Source: Natronococcus pandeyae
Lineage (GTDB): Archaea > Halobacteriota > Halobacteria > Halobacteriales > Natrialbaceae
Assembly: GCF_008122205.1 (NCBI RefSeq)
Contig: NZ_PHNJ01000009.1
Coordinates: 124,001 to 188,000, forward strand
Direction: 5' to 3'
Length of the DNA: 64,000 bases
The notes under the pieces were generated by a model. It made no database searches. It saw nothing but the letters and a program-made list of their open reading frames with translations, and was not told where the DNA came from. The position numbers were made by a program, and so were the translations under genes. Positions 30,506 to 39,053 of this stretch are shown here, piece by piece. Positions within the stretch are counted from its first letter, which is position 1. Each line of letters begins with the position of its first letter.

Positions 30506-31591
30506 TCATTCTGAATCCTCCGTAAGGAACTCGCGGCGGGACTGCATCCGCCGAATCGGGTCGGGATGGTCGTAGTGCTCCCTGATTACCTCAGGGGTAG
30601 CGTTCACTCGCTCCGCGACGACTTCCGGCGGCCACCCCTCGTCGCGCATGTGCGTGATCGCACCCGTTCGAATCGGGTGAGGCGATCGACTCGAGGGACA
30701 CCGCGCCTCGAGCCCATGCTCCAGGGCTTCGCAGTTCGCAGTGTCGCGACCGTGCGGGCACCCGGCCCATCTGCAGGGCTGAGTCATGATGTAGATCTCC
30801 CGTCGGATACTCGACTTCGAGACGCGTGGCCGGTCACCCTTCTCGGTCGTGAACAGCGGCCGCCGGTTGTTCGCGTCGACGCGCTCGACGCGGTTGACGT
30901 CGATGTACTCCTGGACGCGATCGACGACCTCCCGATCGAGCGCCACCGGCCGCTCGCCCTCGCGCTTATTCTTCAGTGGCGTCGTCGGGCGATGCCGGAA
31001 GTAGACGAACGGCAGTTCGACCGCCTCGAGGGCGTCCCGTTCGATGTCGTCCTGGTGACGAAGCCGCTCGAGGTCCGACTGCTCGAAGAAGCAGTCACCG
31101 AGATCGAGCGCACGGAGCCCACCGAGGCGACAGCCGGTGTGCCACAGCAGTTCGAACATCGCGTGCCGTCGCGACGCGTACTGATACCGGGAGAGTTTCC
31201 CGCGAATCGTCTCGGCTCGGTCGGCGGACAGCAGCTCGTCGTTGACGCGATCCGCCAGCTCGACCGAGGGAACTTCGACCTTCGCCGGAAGTCCTTCCGA
31301 AACCGCGTCGATCCGTTCGCAAAAGCGGATGAACTGCTTGAGCGTCCCGAGTTGCGTGTTCAGCGTTGTGACGGCCAATCCTTCCGCCCGTCGCGTTGAG
31401 TCGAAGCGAAAGATGTCGCGACTCGAGAGATCGTTGAGGTTGTCGATTCCCTCCTCGTCACACCACTGCACGAACGGTTTGATCCGATATCGGTAGCTCG
31501 AGAGCGTCTCGTCGGCGCGCGTCGACTCCAATCGGTCGAGCCACAACTCCAGCGCTTCTCGCGGATCGATCGGCTCGAGGTTCTGGCTCAC
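30506..31591 (-). CDS. int: Tyrosine recombinase / provirus integrase
   Basis: A 361-residue site-specific recombinase. The N-terminal 110 residues form the SAM-like core-binding domain. The catalytic residues are Arg155 in HTGCRLGG, the H-x-x-R pair His305/Arg308 in SPHPIRTG, and the nucleophile Tyr340 in IREHY. Four cysteines (273, 278, 287, 298) before the HxxR box suggest a small zinc-binding insertion, which is common in haloarchaeal integrases. It should catalyse insertion and excision at the tRNA-Pro att site. The start is GTG 31591, overlapping the stop of the small upstream gene (GTGA). It lies 48 bases from attL. Confidence 0.93.
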   Translation of the reverse strand: MSQNLEPIDPREALELWLDRLESTRADETLSSYRYRIKPFVQWCDEEGIDNLNDLSSRDIFRFDSTRRAEGLAVTTLNTQLGTLKQFIRFCERIDAVSEGLPAKVEVPSVELADRVNDELLSADRAETIRGKLSRYQYASRRHAMFELLWHTGCRLGGLRALDLGDCFFEQSDLERLRHQDDIERDALEAVELPFVYFRHRPTTPLKNKREGERPVALDREVVDRVQEYIDVNRVERVDANNRRPLFTTEKGDRPRVSKSSIRREIYIMTQPCRWAGCPHGRDTANCEALEHGLEARCPSSRSPHPIRTGAITHMRDEGWPPEVVAERVNATPEVIREHYDHPDPIRRMQSRREFLTEDSE

Positions 31592-31734
31592 CGTTCACCC
31601 GCAACCTCAAGATCGCGCTCGCGAACCCGTTCGTACTCGGCGGCGAGTTCGGAACTCGTCGGCTCGCTTTGTGGGCGCTCACTATCGCTACAGTATCCAG
31701 TACGTTTACCGTGGTTGCGTGTCTCGCTTGTCAT
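31588..31734 (-). CDS. Small protein co-translated with integrase
   Basis: A 48-residue hydrophilic protein from ATG 31734, ending in a charged helix (ELAAEYERVRERDLEV). Its TGA overlaps the integrase GTG by four bases, so it is translated with the integrase. Temperate pleolipovirus SNJ2 has small genes in the integrase operon that influence recombination, which makes an accessory role in integration or excision plausible. The sequence itself carries no recognisable domain. A degraded match is seen near 28600-28680 in the relic. Confidence 0.6.
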   Translation of the reverse strand: MTSETRNHGKRTGYCSDSERPQSEPTSSELAAEYERVRERDLEVAGER

Positions 31735-32114
31735 GGTCTCAGTGTTCTTGGGACCGCGGACGGACCGCACGCGCCGTTGTGTAGGAGCTGGGGCGCGTGC
31801 GGCTGCTGTCCGTCGGCGTAATGTACCCTCTCGAGTCAGCCGTCTTAATGGTCAGAGCATCGGTTCCAATGTTTCCGAAACTCAGAATCCCGTGAATAAC
31901 ACGTTCGTAGACCGGTCTCGGCGGCACTCCGCCGTTTCCGATCTTTCCGAACCCAACTTCCGAACCCGTCGTGGGCCGTGGGCGTCGGGCCGATCGATGC
32001 GCTCGAGCGAGGTCTTTATTCCCCGCGGGATCGTTTGCTGTCATGCTTCCGTACCGTAGATACGGGAGCCAGGCGGGCCGGTGCCCCTAACACCGGGTCC
32101 GCGTGCTTTCTCGA

Positions 32115-32140
32115 GGACCCGACCGGGTACCGGCGGGTCC
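32115..32140. other. Conserved GC-rich stem-loop
   Basis: GGACCCG at 32115-32121 pairs with CGGGTCC at 32134-32140, with extra CCGG pairs inside. The relic has GGACCC and GGGTCC with the same spacing near 28949-28974. Retention in a decayed copy suggests function or simply recent origin. Confidence 0.6.
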
Positions 32141-32187
32141 GACTGGCTTCCGTTGTGCTCACCGAGGAACGGCGGGTACTTCAAATT

Positions 32188-32207
32188 AGTGCATTGAACA
32201 ATGCACT
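32188..32207. promoter_or_regulatory. Perfect palindrome, candidate repressor operator
   Basis: AGTGCATTGAACAATGCACT has perfect 8-base arms around a 4-base centre. It lies 74 bases upstream of the winged-helix gene at 32282, with a further half-site-like CAGTGATGCA right after it. It is a good candidate binding site for that regulator. It is not present in the relic, which diverges from about 32165 on. Confidence 0.6.
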
Positions 32208-32281
32208 GCAGTGATGCAAACGATACAAAAACACGATGGTACCACGATAGCTATCACGCTGCTATGTGATTTAGTACTCAA

Positions 32282-32548
32282 ATGCGACGGCCACGGGTGG
32301 ACTGGATGACGCGAGCTGACGATGCGATCCTCGAGTTCTTACTGAACGAAGGGAACGAACCACTTGTGGCGAATCCGGCCACCGTTGAAGCAAATATCGA
32401 CTATAAAATTTCTCACGTCAGACGTCGACTCCGGGCATTGCAGGAAGGTGGACTTGTAGACTACTACAATAAGGATCGTGGACTTTATCAGATTACCGAT
32501 AAGGGCCAGAATTATCTTACAGGTGAAATAAATTCTGATGAATTGTAA
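32282..32548 (+). CDS. PhiH1-repressor-like winged-helix protein
   Basis: An 88-residue winged-helix protein with the pattern DDAILEFLLNEGNE, then IDYKISHVRRRLRALQEGGLVDYY as recognition helix and wing, and YQITDKGQNYLTGEI. This is the layout of small haloarchaeal phage repressors of the PhiH1 type. Position between the integrase control region and the virion genes suggests it maintains lysogeny. The 3' half and the following gap are AT-rich. The start is ATG 32282; a second in-frame ATG nine codons on is possible. Confidence 0.75.
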   Translation: MRRPRVDWMTRADDAILEFLLNEGNEPLVANPATVEANIDYKISHVRRRLRALQEGGLVDYYNKDRGLYQITDKGQNYLTGEINSDEL

Positions 32549-32601
32549 TATAGCCAACTATTGGTTGGTGAAATGGTAAATATATTATAGTGGTGGAGCA
32601 G

Positions 32602-33108
32602 TTAAGTCTCGTAGTCAGCAATAATCGACGAGGAGCCGTCAGATTCCCACGTGAAGACTACTTCTTCAATTTCATCCGTATCTGTAACTGCACTGTGTAG
32701 GTCCTCTCCAGCTGGAAGAGAGGCATCACCACTAACACTCAGTTCGTCGTTACCGGCATCGTTCTCGAACGTGATCTCATCACCTGCTGTAAAGTCCGTA
32801 CTATCAAACTCAGCCGAGTCCGTACCTGCTTCACCGGTAACTCTAATCACGATGTTACTCAGGTCGATATCCTCTCCGCTGGTATGAGTTACTGTGACTA
32901 CCGTATTGTCACCGTTCGATTCCCAGTCATACTGTGCATTTGGTGCACTTTCATTGAGGTCTCCCATATCTAGCACGAACGCAGCAATCACAGCCGCCAG
33001 AATAACAGTTATCGCAACCATGAGAATGACCCCAATAACTGGTGATACAGCCCGTTCGTCCTTATTGCCGACGAGCTTTGCTGCGTATTGATCAAAACCG
33101 TGCTTCAT
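32602..33108 (-). CDS. Type IV pilin-like protein 1 (provirus cargo)
   Basis: A 168-residue protein with an archaeal type IV pilin N-terminus: a charged leader of about 20 residues ending KDERAV, then [19 protein letters not shown] as the hydrophobic helix. PibD-type peptidase would cut before AVSPV. The rest is an acidic, beta-rich, threonine-rich domain expected outside the cell. It follows pilin 2 after two bases on the same strand, so they form an operon. The N-terminal 60 residues are nearly identical to pilin 2 while the outer domains differ. Confidence 0.88.
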   Translation of the reverse strand: MKHGFDQYAAKLVGNKDERAVSPVIGVILMVAITVILAAVIAAFVLDMGDLNESAPNAQYDWESNGDNTVVTVTHTSGEDIDLSNIVIRVTGEAGTDSAEFDSTDFTAGDEITFENDAGNDELSVSGDASLPAGEDLHSAVTDTDEIEEVVFTWESDGSSSIIADYET

Positions 33109-33110
33109 TG

Positions 33111-33536
33111 TTAGACCTCTTCTTCGGCAATAATCGAGGAACTGCCATCAGCATTCCAGGTAATGGTCACCTCAGAATCAGGGCTATCCAATACCAATGT
33201 TTGGCCAGCAGTCCATGTTTGATCATTGCCAGTTATATCAGCAGTACCATCTGACGCAGTATCAACATCATCTCCATTAATCTCGATGTTGGCCGTTTCT
33301 ACATCTTCTCCACTCGTGAGTGTAATTTCTTCGATATTATCCCCCGCAGCATCAAGTTCCCAATCGAACTGCGCATTCGGCGCAGTCTCGTCGAGATCGC
33401 CCATATCCAGCACAAACGCAGCAATCACTGCTGCGAGGATCACAGTGATGGCCACCATGAGGATGACGCCAATCACTGGCGATACAGCACGTTCCTCCTC
33501 GTTTCCGAGGAGTTTCTTTCCGAGTTTGTCGAACAT
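33111..33536 (-). CDS. Type IV pilin-like protein 2 (provirus cargo)
   Basis: A 141-residue pilin with leader LGNEEERAV and hydrophobic [19 protein letters not shown], followed by the same [20 protein letters not shown] stem as pilin 1 and a shorter outer domain. ATG 33536 is chosen because it gives the usual short charged leader; the frame stays open to 33644. Pilins of this kind (DUF1628 N-terminal domain) assemble into adhesive pili in haloarchaea. Genes of this type are not part of the known pleolipovirus core, so this pair is probably cargo or modifies the host surface. Confidence 0.88.
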   Translation of the reverse strand: MFDKLGKKLLGNEEERAVSPVIGVILMVAITVILAAVIAAFVLDMGDLDETAPNAQFDWELDAAGDNIEEITLTSGEDVETANIEINGDDVDTASDGTADITGNDQTWTAGQTLVLDSPDSEVTITWNADGSSSIIAEEEV

Positions 33537-33859
33537 TGTTGTTTTCCGCACCGGTGAACGGTCGCAAGGATTATCGTCTCGAGTCTGGACCCGTGACATG
33601 CGTATGTGGGGATTGGGGTCAGCCAACCCACAGCGCCCTTCCATCCTTCCGCCGTTTGGTGCTATTAGTTACGACGAAACTGCTTGCATATATATTCATA
33701 GTATAGTGAATATCATAATGTCCGATAAGACTTTCAGAGTTGATAATCAGTGAGTGATAGAAGGCCTACAGCGCGGTCTTGAAGTCGACTACGGCTTGCG
33801 ATTATCAGGGATGAGACCGGAAAGCAACTAATATATTGATGGGATTACACGACTCGAGC
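33537..33859. promoter_or_regulatory. Intergenic region with pilin promoter and palindrome
   Basis: This 323-base gap between the divergent pilins and the 261-residue gene is AT-rich in its middle. An inverted repeat with ATATTCA and TGAATAT arms lies at 33692-33713, overlapping TATA-like sequence (ATAGTATA). It is likely a shared control site. I see no gene in the gap. Confidence 0.5.
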
Positions 33860-34645
33860 ATGACCGATTTTGTAACCGACCGCGAACTCGCGCGCACCTA
33901 CGATGGCGGGGCCTACCCTGACGCCTGGGAAGCGGTCGAGCAGTATCGACGTGCCACCAGGTACGCCTCGAAACACGACACAAAATCCGGCGCGACCGCG
34001 AGCGCCCTGGACCTGCCGCGATCGCGGCTTCGATCCTGGATCGACGACGGCGGCGCACCCGATGCGGTTCGAGCGATCGAAGCGGCCCACGCCCACGGCT
34101 GGCTCGACTGCGACTACGACGACCCGGAGTTCACCGGCCTGAACGCGCTCGTCGCGAACATCTTCTCGGGCGGATCGATCGCCGAGGAGAACTACCGAGC
34201 ACTGTTTACGCTCAATCACCGCGGCGAGGATTCGCACGTCTTCGACGCCCTCGAACTCGCGAACGTCGACTACGAGGTCGACGGCGATCGCGACGGTCGG
34301 GCCGACGAGATCCGACCGACCGAGAACGGGATCGTCCTGGGGCGCGTGCTTGCCGTGCTCGGTGCTCCAGTCGGGCCCAAAGCCCAACAGCGACTCGAAC
34401 TCCCGTCGTACCTCGAGAACGCACCGGCCGACGTTCGGGAAACGTTCGTGTACGCCTATCTCGAAAACCGGGCTGTCGAGCACGAAGGAAGAGACACGCT
34501 CACGATTCGAGAGGACCGGAACCGAACCTATCTCTCGGACCTGACGGAGCTGATCGCCGACGTCGCTGGGGGCGGCGTCGAACTCGGCGAAAAGTACATC
34601 GTCATTTCGGCGGACGCTGCTCGGTCACTCGGTGTCGTGACGTAG
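33860..34645 (+). CDS. HTH protein with homing-endonuclease-like domain, function unknown
   Basis: A 261-residue protein. The N-terminal 80 residues suggest a helix-turn-helix (GATASALDLPRSRLRSWIDD). From about residue 95 to 220 there are two similar blocks, LNALVANIFSGGSI and FVYAYLENRAV, that resemble degenerate LAGLIDADG helices without clear acidic catalytic residues. A DNA-binding regulator derived from a homing endonuclease is a reasonable inference; a nuclease is less likely. ATG 33860 gives a tidy N-terminus. The GC content is like the host. Confidence 0.55.
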   Translation: MTDFVTDRELARTYDGGAYPDAWEAVEQYRRATRYASKHDTKSGATASALDLPRSRLRSWIDDGGAPDAVRAIEAAHAHGWLDCDYDDPEFTGLNALVANIFSGGSIAEENYRALFTLNHRGEDSHVFDALELANVDYEVDGDRDGRADEIRPTENGIVLGRVLAVLGAPVGPKAQQRLELPSYLENAPADVRETFVYAYLENRAVEHEGRDTLTIREDRNRTYLSDLTELIADVAGGGVELGEKYIVISADAARSLGVVT

Positions 34646-34671
34646 ACGGTTTCTATTGCCCGAACACCGCT

Positions 34672-35277
34672 CTATGCGGGTTCGGCAAAAATCTCGTATT
34701 CTACATCGCCTGGGATCATGACATCAAATAGGACTTCGACTTGCTCGTCCGAGTCGACTGATTCTAATTTACTTGAAGGTTCTTCTAGGTCGTATCCGAG
34801 CGTATCTTTGTAGGTCAGTTCTATTTCAAACTGTCCAGAACTGCCGCTATTCTCGATTATAACGCCGTAGGAAGCGGGGAATGGAGAGATTCCATACTCG
34901 GGCATTTCCCATTCTTCTGGCGGTTCTCGGGTCGGTGCGAACGAAACTTCTCTCCGCTCGTCTTCACTAAAGAAGAAGCTTCTGGCGACGTCAAAAGTAC
35001 GATCATCGTAGTTGGCATCTTCGAACTGATTTGCCACTTCCGGCTGAGGTACATTTTGATCTCTAAAATAATGCAGTTCTAACATGACACTCCCATCGTA
35101 TCCTCTATTGTGAATCGTACTGAGGAATTCAGAATCGTTTTGATCGACCGACACCACCCGTGGTTCAGGTTGAACTAGTTCGATCGATCCAACTTCTGGC
35201 CCTCCCGAAGCAGTACATCCAGCAATCGCACTGATACTTGCTGCAGTAACCCCACCAAGGAACTGTCTTCGTTCCAT
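34672..35277 (-). CDS. Tat lipoprotein, function unknown
   Basis: A 201-residue protein with a twin-arginine-type signal (MERRQFLGGV) and lipobox IAGCTAS at about residue 20, so it is expected to be exported by Tat and lipid-anchored. The mature part looks like a beta-sandwich (repeated short strands and acidic loops). It is rather AT-rich compared with the host genes. The start ATG 35277 gives the standard signal length. It may act at the surface, for example in superinfection exclusion or as a virion lipoprotein; both are speculation. Confidence 0.7.
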   Translation of the reverse strand: MERRQFLGGVTAASISAIAGCTASGGPEVGSIELVQPEPRVVSVDQNDSEFLSTIHNRGYDGSVMLELHYFRDQNVPQPEVANQFEDANYDDRTFDVARSFFFSEDERREVSFAPTREPPEEWEMPEYGISPFPASYGVIIENSGSSGQFEIELTYKDTLGYDLEEPSSKLESVDSDEQVEVLFDVMIPGDVEYEIFAEPA

Positions 35278-35364
35278 CAATCGAGAAACTGTTTTAGGAT
35301 TATATAATCCCTTTGTTGATAGTCTAGTAGAATATCACTACAATCTATGTGAGTGGTACCGAGA

Positions 35365-35550
35365 TCACACGTCGAGCCCATCGACGAGTTCGAGCGCCCA
35401 TTCGCCCTCGTCGACGTGCCGAATATGGACGTGGTGATCGCCCTCGAGCGTTCCATCCTCGTCAAGTAGTCCTTCGATGCGGATATCGTCCTTCGGGAGC
35501 GTAATACCGACCGAGTCCTGATCCAGCTGGCGCAACTTGTTCAGTGCCAT
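35365..35550 (-). CDS. AbrB/MazE-like small DNA-binding protein
   Basis: A 61-residue protein with the swapped-hairpin AbrB pattern: LRQLDQDSVGITLPKDDIRIEG followed by acidic strands. Such proteins are usually dimeric DNA binders and transition-state regulators or antitoxins. No toxin gene is adjacent. It is divergent from the virion gene block across 109 bases, so it may control the late promoter. The call rests on the LPK motif and length. Confidence 0.65.
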   Translation of the reverse strand: MALNKLRQLDQDSVGITLPKDDIRIEGLLDEDGTLEGDHHVHIRHVDEGEWALELVDGLDV

Positions 35551-35564
35551 ACACGGCGGGCAAC

Positions 35565-35590
35565 CCCACTTCTCATAAAACTTGGTGACT
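35565..35590 (+). promoter_or_regulatory. Candidate promoter of the virion gene block
   Basis: CATAAAACTT at about 35574-35583 is the best TATA-like sequence in the 109-base gap before the VP3-like gene. It predicts a start near 35605 and a leader of about 55 bases. Confidence 0.4.
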
Positions 35591-35659
35591 ATCTGGTTTC
35601 CCTATGGACCCCGGCGGTTTTCCTGACACTTTCGTCGCGGCGGGAAGCAGGCAGCGGGG

Positions 35660-36091
35660 ATGGCACTCAGCCTACCGGCGAAGTACGTTCCCGATACGGT
35701 ACGTCGGGAAGACGGTATCGACCTTACAGACAGCCTGCTCGCTCCGCTGTTCGTCCTGGCGTCGTTCTCGATCGGCGCGGTCGGCACGCTCGAGTTCTCG
35801 GCGCCGCTGAACGCGTCGCTCAATGACGCGCTCTATGCCGCCCACGGCACGGAGATCACGTACGCCTTCATCATCTCGATGGGGGTGCTGATCACGGCGT
35901 GGCTCACGAACGAGAGTACGCCGGAGGAGTGGACCGACGTCGAGACGGTCGTCGTGCTCCTAGCGGTCATCCTGAACATTCTCGGTGCGCTCGTTCCGGC
36001 CGTTCAGGTCACGATGGAGGGCATGTGGTACCTCGGCTGGTTCAGCGTCCTCCTGAACGCGGCGGCGTTCTACGTTATCGCTTACAAGTAA
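35660..36091 (+). CDS. VP3-like virion membrane protein
   Basis: A 143-residue protein with four predicted transmembrane helices (around residues 26-46, 67-87, 97-120 and 123-142) and short loops. Pleolipoviruses have exactly such a small four-helix protein (VP3) lining the inner side of the virion membrane, encoded just before the spike gene. Its place at the head of the structural block fits. A broken copy is in the relic at 29089-29395, which shows that the segment from GIDLTDSLL onward is conserved. Assignment is by size, topology and gene order. Confidence 0.8.
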   Translation: MALSLPAKYVPDTVRREDGIDLTDSLLAPLFVLASFSIGAVGTLEFSAPLNASLNDALYAAHGTEITYAFIISMGVLITAWLTNESTPEEWTDVETVVVLLAVILNILGALVPAVQVTMEGMWYLGWFSVLLNAAAFYVIAYK

Positions 36092-36114
36092 AATCCAACG
36101 GAGAGGCTTCAACA

Positions 36115-36681
36115 ATGCAATTTTCGAAGATCACGACGGCGACAGTTGCACTGGCACTACTCACGCTCGCGGTCGGCGGCTTCGCGGCGATCGGCGCGGC
36201 CGAAGAGACCGACGAGAACGACTGGGAAGAGATCGGTAACTCGACAGTCGAGACGACGGACGAGACGGAATACGTCGAACTTGATCTCGAGTTCGTCGAC
36301 GAGTTCGTGAACACTGACGAGGAAACGGTCGAACTCACGATCTACGACGAGAGCGAGTACAACGATTCGGACGTCGACGAGACGGCCGTGCTCGAGGATA
36401 CGGTGATTGGTTCGCCGAACGAGACGGTCACGAACGAATACTCGGTCGGTGACACGACCGACGACGAGCTCGAGCCCGAGACCGAATACCGCGCTATCAT
36501 CGAGGTCGAGAACGACGCGGACCACATCGTGAGTGGGTTCGTCGCAGCCGATGACGAGTCGATCGGCGGCGCACAGTTCGGAACCGAGACGATGGACGCT
36601 TCGCCTGGCTTCGGGGTCGCGGTGGCGGTCGCGGCGATCGCGTCGGCCGGGATGCTCGCGGCGCGTCGGGGGGATAACTGA
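36115..36681 (+). CDS. Secreted membrane-anchored protein between VP3 and VP4
   Basis: A 188-residue protein with an N-terminal Sec signal peptide (residues 1-28) and a C-terminal transmembrane helix preceded by SPGF and followed by AARRGDN, a PGF-CTERM-like arrangement. The outer part is very acidic and rich in Thr and Glu. Its stop overlaps the spike start (TGATG), so it belongs to the virion operon. Typical pleolipovirus maps have no gene here, so it may be a second surface protein. Confidence 0.75.
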   Translation: MQFSKITTATVALALLTLAVGGFAAIGAAEETDENDWEEIGNSTVETTDETEYVELDLEFVDEFVNTDEETVELTIYDESEYNDSDVDETAVLEDTVIGSPNETVTNEYSVGDTTDDELEPETEYRAIIEVENDADHIVSGFVAADDESIGGAQFGTETMDASPGFGVAVAVAAIASAGMLAARRGDN

Positions 36682-38450
36682 TGTCGGCTTCCGACGGATC
36701 GGGCCCACAGCCCACGGCCCACGAGTTCGAACCGGGTTGCACGCTCTCGCGGCGGCAGATTCTTCAATCGACGGCAGTTGCAGCCGGGGCTTCAGCAGCG
36801 GGGGTAACGCTCGGCTCCGAAAGGGTACTGGGTGACAACTTCAGTTTCGAGGGGACCTGTGACTCGAAACTTCGATTTGCGTTTCCGGTTTCGTGCGGGT
36901 TCGCCGATCCGGATTCGGAGATCGACGAAGAGGGAACAGTAGACGAGATTGAGCACGACCTGCACGTTTCGGGCCAATCCCTTCACGACAGCCTTCTCCG
37001 CGAAATCACGGACAAAGAGAACGACCTCGAAGACACCGACACGCTCGGTAGTCTCGACGCTCGAAACGCGATCGCGGACGCATACGAGGACGGAAAATCG
37101 GCAACAGAGGCCGATGCTGACGCGAAGGCGGCCATTCTCGAGTACTTCGCACACCATCAGGATCAGACGCTCCAGATGGGGAACGCGCACATGGCGGAGC
37201 TGGCGTATCTCGCCAGTACTGCCAACGACTACGAGGACATACCCGAGGAGTTCTTCCACATCGGGCTGCCGGACGACGAAGAAATGGCCGGCGAGTACCA
37301 GGGGTCTCGCCTAACGGGAGACACCCACACGTCTACCGTCGAACTCGTTGACGGCACCGAGAAAGAAGTCGTCGCGGCGACGATGATCCTCAACACGTCC
37401 TACAACAGTGAGGATTACGTGATGGATTTCGAGCCGTTCGGCGACTGGCAAGGAGCAGACGCCAATAACGAATTCATCACGGCCTCGAGCTACGACGGCG
37501 GGAGCATGGACATCTACTGGAGCGGTAACTTCATGGTCCAGAACACCACGTCCGGCCTCGAGAGCCAGTACGTGTACGATTACCGCCCCGTCGTGGAAGT
37601 TTTCGAGCGGTTCGAGCAGCAGGCGCAGAACGTAAACAACGCCTACCCCGACGGGCTCGCAGAAGACTTGTACGCTGCGATGGACGCAGGCGAACTCGAT
37701 CCAAACGACATCCGTGGTGCGGAAGGGATGGTCCGGTATCTCTCCGGCGATGCTGAGGACTCCGGTCAGGAGCTGACCCTTGCCCTCCGGCACCTGCTCG
37801 ACCTCGAAGGGCCCGACGATCTCCAGTCGCGAATGGAGATCGAGTTCACCGGAGCTAACGACGTCGAGCGAAACGAACAGCCGGACGGGACGGTCGAGTA
37901 CGAGCCGGTCGAAGTCGACGGGAGAACGTACGAGGGCGTGATGTTCGCTCGGTCCCCGCCCGGAGGAGTGATCGAGACAGAGACGACGTACGCCACCTTT
38001 GACGATCGCGTCTCTGTCCTTGACGAATCAACGTACGAGGAAGGCGGGGAGAACGAAGGAATCGACGAACTCCCTGGAAATCCGTCAGTCGTCGTCGGTG
38101 GCGGTGAAGAAGTTCGATTGATCGAGGGTGAGTTTACTGTTACAAACCTGTGGGACGCCGACGGTACCGAAGTCGATTCTCTCGACATGAGCGGACCGGA
38201 GTACGAGTCCTACGACGCCGACGAGTTCATTCAGGCGCTCGAGGAGTCTGATGATCGTCGTGGCGAAATCGATGATGACGAAGACGAAGATGATGTCGGT
38301 GACGACGATGACGAGGAGGAGGACGGTTGGGGACTCCCGACCTTCGGTGGCGATGGCTTCGGAGGCGACACATTCGCCGGAGTCGCGATCATCGGCGTTG
38401 TGGTGCTCGCGATCGTCGGATTCGTGACCGACCTACTGCCCTGGACCTAA
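36681..38450 (+). CDS. VP4-like virion spike protein
   Basis: A 589-residue protein with a Tat signal (LSRRQILQSTAVAAGASAAG, residues 24-43), a large external domain, an acidic low-complexity linker of Asp/Glu near residues 530-550 and one C-terminal transmembrane helix before PWT. This is the architecture of pleolipovirus VP4, which protrudes from the vesicle and mediates receptor binding and fusion. The fold is conserved more than sequence, so homology should be tested by structure. It overlaps the preceding gene by one base and is followed after six bases by the next membrane gene. Confidence 0.85.
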   Translation: MSASDGSGPQPTAHEFEPGCTLSRRQILQSTAVAAGASAAGVTLGSERVLGDNFSFEGTCDSKLRFAFPVSCGFADPDSEIDEEGTVDEIEHDLHVSGQSLHDSLLREITDKENDLEDTDTLGSLDARNAIADAYEDGKSATEADADAKAAILEYFAHHQDQTLQMGNAHMAELAYLASTANDYEDIPEEFFHIGLPDDEEMAGEYQGSRLTGDTHTSTVELVDGTEKEVVAATMILNTSYNSEDYVMDFEPFGDWQGADANNEFITASSYDGGSMDIYWSGNFMVQNTTSGLESQYVYDYRPVVEVFERFEQQAQNVNNAYPDGLAEDLYAAMDAGELDPNDIRGAEGMVRYLSGDAEDSGQELTLALRHLLDLEGPDDLQSRMEIEFTGANDVERNEQPDGTVEYEPVEVDGRTYEGVMFARSPPGGVIETETTYATFDDRVSVLDESTYEEGGENEGIDELPGNPSVVVGGGEEVRLIEGEFTVTNLWDADGTEVDSLDMSGPEYESYDADEFIQALEESDDRRGEIDDDEDEDDVGDDDDEEEDGWGLPTFGGDGFGGDTFAGVAIIGVVVLAIVGFVTDLLPWT

Positions 38451-38456
38451 CCAACC

Positions 38457-39053
38457 ATGAGACGATTCTTCATTTTTGCCACGGTAGCAGCCCTGCTTGT
38501 AGCGATGGGCATGGGCGCGGGCCCGGTCGCCGCGCAGGAGAACGCGACCGAGAACGTGACGGAGAACGCGACCGACGCGGCCACCGACGAGCTCGAGGAG
38601 GAAGCGAACGAGACGGTCGCCGAGACGCGCGGCGACTACCACCAGGAGATCGACAGCGAGACGAGAATCACGGACTGGTCGTACGCGCCAGGTATGTTCA
38701 CGCTCACGATCGAAGCCGACGAGGAAACCGAGATCTCGATGACCGAAGCGAGCGACTGGGAAGAAGGCACCGGCTCGTTCAACTACGACGAGGTAGAGCT
38801 GGACGAAGGCGAGAATACGGTCACGTTCGCGGTCACCGATACGCAGGGCGCCGGCGTCGCGATCGCGACGCGGCGATCACTCCAACAGGGCACGGGTGCG
38901 CGCGTGAGTTCCGGACAGGTCGAGCAAAACCCGTTCCGTCACTTCGGCGGTGAGTCCGGTCTGTTCTCCGGTGTTATCATGACCGTCGGGACGGCCGGAC
39001 TCGGCGCGTGGTACGTCGTCCGCAGCGAGGAAAGCGGAGTGATCGAAGCATGA
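38457..39053 (+). CDS. Secreted membrane-anchored virion-block protein
   Basis: A 198-residue protein with a Sec signal peptide (residues 1-26, cut after VAA), an NATEN-rich segment with several possible N-glycosylation sites, a beta-rich domain and a C-terminal transmembrane helix (around 170-190). It sits directly after the spike gene, where pleolipoviruses have their ORF6-type gene. Its stop overlaps the next start by ATGA. A structural or assembly role at the membrane is likely. Confidence 0.75.
   Translation: MRRFFIFATVAALLVAMGMGAGPVAAQENATENVTENATDAATDELEEEANETVAETRGDYHQEIDSETRITDWSYAPGMFTLTIEADEETEISMTEASDWEEGTGSFNYDEVELDEGENTVTFAVTDTQGAGVAIATRRSLQQGTGARVSSGQVEQNPFRHFGGESGLFSGVIMTVGTAGLGAWYVVRSEESGVIEA

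Larger units (their letters stand above)
31735..32281. promoter_or_regulatory. Control region between integrase and repressor; candidate origin
   Basis: This 547-base gap has no credible gene. Its first 430 bases are conserved in the relic (about 28690-29020), although the relic keeps no intact gene around it, which suggests a cis-acting role. It contains a GC-rich hairpin at 32115-32140 and a perfect palindrome at 32188-32207. It probably holds the integrase promoter and the repressor promoter, and may hold a replication origin. Confidence 0.55.

Noticed and set aside
32602-33536. Archaellin (flagellin) genes
   Set aside because: The [20 protein letters not shown] start is of the pilin type, and no fla/arl genes are nearby.
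35365-35550. Toxin-antitoxin pair
   Set aside because: The AbrB-like protein could be an antitoxin, but no adjacent gene looks like a toxin.
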